A DNA stretch of 64,000 bases from contig JAPFDS010000075.1 in the NCBI GenBank assembly GCA_026168805.1, positions 62,001 to 126,000 of the forward strand, written 5' to 3'. Numbering within the stretch: the first letter of the stretch is position 1; the number at the start of each line of letters is the position of its first letter. Under the pieces are notes generated by a model. That model ran no database searches. It was not told the origin of the DNA and saw nothing but the letters and a program-made list of their open reading frames with translations. Source of the stretch: Caryophanales bacterium (lineage in GTDB: Bacteria; Bacillota; Bacilli; Bacillales; Amphibacillaceae). Of this stretch, positions 60,819-64,000 are shown piece by piece. The position numbers and the translations under genes were made by a program.

Positions 60819-63260
60819 TTAATTCGATTCAAATGGAGTTTCATAGGATGCTTCAATCCATGCTGAAGTAACTTCACCGTCATGGTCTTCATCTGTAATG
60901 AATGAGCCGTTACTTCGCAAGTCGCTTAACGGTAAATCTAATGCTCGTTGTGTATACATTTTTCCATTTTCAGTTTGCATACAAACAACATCCGTTTCGT
61001 TTGTAAAGAAAAATCCTCGTATGCGATGAGGTTTTCCTTTTAATTCACGCAGCATCAACGTACCTCTATTGGCTCTTGTAGAAGGTTCAAGTTCATTTAA
61101 ACGCATTCGTTTACAAGCACCACGTTGTGTGACTACTAATAATGATTGTTTTACTTCTGGATCAAACGCCGTACCACTCACAACATATTCATCATCTTTT
61201 AATTGAATTGAAATGACTCCGCCTGCTCGCTGACCTACAACATTTACATCATTTTCTTCGTATTTTAAGCCATATCCAGTATTTGTTGTAATAAGCACAT
61301 GCGAATTTCCTTCGGTGATACACACATTTACAAGTTCATCATCTTCTCTTAAATTTAATGCAATGAGTGGACGAGAAAACCTTTTCGATTGATAATCGTT
61401 TAACATACTTCTTTTAATCATGCCATTTTTTGTGAAAAATACAATGTACTGATCAGACGTTATTTCTCTAATAGGTTCAATATGAATGACATGTTCGTCT
61501 GCTTCCATATCTGTTACATTGGATATATGCTGGCCGGAATCTTTCCAGCGTATTTCTGGGAGTTTATGAACAGGGACTGAAATATACCTTCCTTTGTTTG
61601 TAAATATAAGCACATTGTCAGTCGTATTGATTTCATACAAACCTAGCAAATGATCATCATCTTTCATCCCAAACTCTTCTCCATTAGACGCCGCATACGA
61701 CCGAATACTCGTTCGCTTAATGTATCCTTCGTCTGTAAGCGTAACAACCACGTCTTCAGATGCAACGGTGACATCTAGTTCGATTTCTATATCTTCAATT
61801 TTATCTTCAATGACAGATTTTCGTTTTGTACTATATTTCTTTTTAATCTCACGTAGATCCTTTTTAATCGTGGATAATAACTTCTTTTCATCCTCTAATA
61901 TTCCTGTTAAATGTGCAATGGTATCACGTAGCTCTTTTGCTTCATTTTCAAGAGACGTAATGTCTGTATTCGTTAAACGATAGAGTTGCAACATAACAAT
62001 CGCTTCCGCTTGTTCTTCAGTGAAGCCATATGCTTCTTTAATCCGTTTTTTAGCATCTTGTTTATTTTTTGATGCGCGAATGGTTTCAATTAATTCATCT
62101 AGGATAGAAACTGCTTTAATAAGCCCTTCAACGATATGTGCTCTCGTTTCAGCTTTATGTAAGTCAAAAGTCGTTTGTCGAATGAGCACGTCTTTTTGGT
62201 GATCGATATACGCATCAATGATCTCACTTAAAGATAATAACTTTGGCGTTCGATCTTGGATCGCTACCATATTAAAATTATAGGATACTTGTAAATCCGT
62301 ATTTTTGTACAAATAATTTAAAATACCTTCACTATTTGCATCTTTACGTAAATCAATCACGATACGAAGCCCTGTTCGATCCGTTTCATCTCGAACCTCA
62401 GTAATGCCTTCCACTTTTCTATCAATAGAAAGTTCATCTATTTTACGTACCATATTTGCTTTATTGACATCAAACGGAATTTCATCGATAACAATTTGTT
62501 CTCGATGACCACGAACTTTTTCTACAGTTGCACGACCGCGGATAATAATTCTTCCTTTACCCGTTTTGTATGCTTGTTCAATCCCTTTTTTACCTTGAAT
62601 GATCCCGCCTGTAGGAAAGTCAGGTCCTTTTATAACTGTCATTAACTTCTCTACAGATGCATTTGGTTGATCAATCTTCATGGTCACAGCATCTATGACC
62701 TCATTTAGATTGTGTGGCGGCATATCTGTCGCGTACCCCGCTGAAATACCTGTTGAACCATTCACTAATAAGTTCGGAAACTTTGCTGGAAAAACAACAG
62801 GTTCAGAAATCGTTTCATCAAAGTTTGGTATATAATCTACAGTTTCCTTCTCAATGTCCCGAAGTAATTCAGAAGCAATCGTAGAAAGTCTGGCCTCTGT
62901 GTAACGCATTGCTGCTGCAGGGTCACCGTCTACACTTCCATTGTTCCCATGCATTTCTATTAAAACATTACGCATCTTCCAGTCTTGACTCAACCGAACC
63001 ATCGCATCATATACGGATGAGTCACCGTGTGGATGATAATTACCGATCACTGTTCCAACTGTTTTTGCTGCTTTTCGATAATTTTTATCAAATGTGTTTC
63101 CGTCTACGTGCATTGCAAATAAAATACGACGTTGAACTGGTTTTAGTCCATCGCGTACATCTGGTAGTGCACGTTCTTGAATAATATATTTACTATACCT
63201 TCCGAACCGATCACCTATGACATCTTCTAAAGGTAAGTTTACAAATTGTTCTTGTCCCAA
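60819..63260 (-). CDS. parC: DNA topoisomerase IV subunit A
   Basis: ParC is the DNA-cleaving subunit of topoisomerase IV, which unlinks daughter chromosomes. The 813-residue protein has the winged-helix active-site Tyr120 (RYTEARLS). The quinolone region HPHGDSSVYD has Ser81 and Asp85. The C-terminal beta-pinwheel repeats are present. The start is TTG, supported by AAGGGGG 7 bases upstream and by a normal N terminus (NLPLEDVIGDRFGRYSKYII). It is 15 bp behind parE. Confidence 0.95.
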   Translation of the reverse strand: MGQEQFVNLPLEDVIGDRFGRYSKYIIQERALPDVRDGLKPVQRRILFAMHVDGNTFDKNYRKAAKTVGTVIGNYHPHGDSSVYDAMVRLSQDWKMRNVLIEMHGNNGSVDGDPAAAMRYTEARLSTIASELLRDIEKETVDYIPNFDETISEPVVFPAKFPNLLVNGSTGISAGYATDMPPHNLNEVIDAVTMKIDQPNASVEKLMTVIKGPDFPTGGIIQGKKGIEQAYKTGKGRIIIRGRATVEKVRGHREQIVIDEIPFDVNKANMVRKIDELSIDRKVEGITEVRDETDRTGLRIVIDLRKDANSEGILNYLYKNTDLQVSYNFNMVAIQDRTPKLLSLSEIIDAYIDHQKDVLIRQTTFDLHKAETRAHIVEGLIKAVSILDELIETIRASKNKQDAKKRIKEAYGFTEEQAEAIVMLQLYRLTNTDITSLENEAKELRDTIAHLTGILEDEKKLLSTIKKDLREIKKKYSTKRKSVIEDKIEDIEIELDVTVASEDVVVTLTDEGYIKRTSIRSYAASNGEEFGMKDDDHLLGLYEINTTDNVLIFTNKGRYISVPVHKLPEIRWKDSGQHISNVTDMEADEHVIHIEPIREITSDQYIVFFTKNGMIKRSMLNDYQSKRFSRPLIALNLREDDELVNVCITEGNSHVLITTNTGYGLKYEENDVNVVGQRAGGVISIQLKDDEYVVSGTAFDPEVKQSLLVVTQRGACKRMRLNELEPSTRANRGTLMLRELKGKPHRIRGFFFTNETDVVCMQTENGKMYTQRALDLPLSDLRSNGSFITDEDHDGEVTSAWIEASYETPFESN

Positions 63261-63275
63261 AGTGCTGCCCCCTTA

Positions 63276-64000
63276 TTACATATGAACACGTTCACTATCT
63301 AATATACTATCGTCTTCTTCTAAACCAAATTTAACATTTTTTTCAATCCACGTTCGTCTTGGTGCAACTTTATCACCCATTAAAGTGGTGACGCTTTTTT
63401 CAGCTCGAGCGATATCATCAATTTGTACACGGACTAACGTCCTTGTTTCTGGCGCCATTGTTGTTTCCCATAGTTGATCGGCATTCATTTCACCTAGTCC
63501 TTTATAACGTTGAATCATGTAGCCAGAACCCATTTCTTCTGTCGCTTTCGTCATTTCTTCTTCATCCCAAGCGTATATCACCTTTTCTTTAGCTCCCTTT
63601 CCTTTTGAAACTTTAAATAAAGGAGGTAAAGCAATGTATACTTTTCCAGCTTTTACGAGTTCGTACATGTACCGATAAAAGAACGTCAGTAAAAGCACTT
63701 GAATATGTGCACCATCTGTATCTGCGTCTGTCATAATAATTATTTTATCATATTGTGCATCTTCTAAAGTAAAGTCAGTACCAACGCCTGCACCAATCGT
63801 ATGAATAATGGTTGCAATTTCTTCATTTCGCATAATGTCTTCGAGTTTTGCTTTTTCGGTATTTACAACCTTCCCTCGTAAAGGTAATATTGCTTGGAAC
63901 TTTCGATCTCTCCCTTGTTTTGCGGAACCACCTGCCGAATCACCCTCCACCAAGTAAAGTTCATTTTTCTTAGGGTTTCTTGATTGAGCTGGAGTTAACT
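63276..64000 (-). CDS. parE: DNA topoisomerase IV subunit B (5' part beyond window)
   Basis: This is the C-terminal 240 or so residues of ParE, the ATPase subunit. The frame is open to the window edge. The TOPRIM motif is visible as [17 protein letters not shown], with the metal-binding DADTDGAH later and [19 protein letters not shown] near the end. The preceding residues ([14 protein letters not shown]) continue the gene off the window. It forms the usual parE-parC operon. Confidence 0.96.
   Translation of the reverse strand, partial: LTPAQSRNPKKNELYLVEGDSAGGSAKQGRDRKFQAILPLRGKVVNTEKAKLEDIMRNEEIATIIHTIGAGVGTDFTLEDAQYDKIIIMTDADTDGAHIQVLLLTFFYRYMYELVKAGKVYIALPPLFKVSKGKGAKEKVIYAWDEEEMTKATEEMGSGYMIQRYKGLGEMNADQLWETTMAPETRTLVRVQIDDIARAEKSVTTLMGDKVAPRRTWIEKNVKFGLEEDDSILDSERVHM

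Overview
This 64 kb window is a low-G+C chromosomal segment of an aerobic, endospore-forming-type Bacillaceae. Long stretches follow the Bacillus subtilis gene order: qcrB-qcrC-ypjA, then dapB-bshA-cca-birA-dinG-ypmB-aspB-asnS-dnaD-nth-ponA-recU, then yppE-cdd-gpsB-rnpB-ypsC. Farther right come bpsAB, ypcP-dynA and parE-parC. Bacillithiol synthesis (bshA), a menaquinol:cytochrome c reductase, a Bacillus-type RNase P RNA and the Bacillaceae families YpmB, GpsB, YozE and DynA all agree with this. Strongly acidic tails on PonA and the UPF0182 protein, and an acidic QcrC cytochrome domain, suggest a salt- or alkali-tolerant member (Oceanobacillus/Virgibacillus-like). That genus guess is inference.

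Layout. Positions 1-1.4 kb hold the end of the qcr operon. 1.5-3.2 kb holds ypjA, a miniature YpjB-like protein and a YugP-type metalloprotease. 3.3-15.3 kb is a dense plus-strand block covering nucleotide clean-up, lysine, bacillithiol, tRNA CCA addition, biotin, the DinG helicase, Asp/Asn enzymes, DnaD and endonuclease III. 15.3-18.7 kb is recU-ponA on the minus strand. 19-22.3 kb holds yppE, cdd, gpsB, the RNase P RNA and an rRNA methyltransferase. 22.4-25.4 kb is a minus-strand ba3-type cytochrome oxidase operon with its Sco copper chaperone. 25.6-38.9 kb is mixed housekeeping: a type III polyketide pathway, cold-shock protein, fhs, a cell-wall hydrolase, mobA, tatAC, msrAB, a Rieske flavoprotein, a PdaC-like deacetylase and a formate/nitrite channel.

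38.9-43.1 kb is the most accessory part: MBL hydrolase, MepB, an orphan lipoprotein, and a SAP/DUF6434-MazG-LOG gene row, interspersed with short protein-like remnants. 43.1-46.8 kb carries an SDR enzyme behind a perfect inverted repeat and a large UPF0182 membrane protein. 46.9-50.7 kb is a persulfide/sulfide-detoxification (cst-type) locus: CstR repressor, DsrE protein, TusA-rhodanese, rhodanese-MBL, TusA and a TauE/SafE exporter, with three matching 16-bp operator-like sites. 50.7-55.2 kb holds the 5'-3' exonuclease YpcP and the double dynamin DynA. 55.5-60.6 kb is a leucine/branched acyl-CoA degradation operon (yng-like). 60.8-64 kb is topoisomerase IV (parC and the 3' part of parE).

I see no tRNA or rRNA gene, insertion sequence, prophage or CRISPR array. 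The most interesting material is the three-operator cst locus with its rearranged domain fusions, the decayed accessory stretch at 38.9-43.1 kb with the SAP/DUF6434 protein, the miniaturised YpjB, and several promoter-proximal palindromes.
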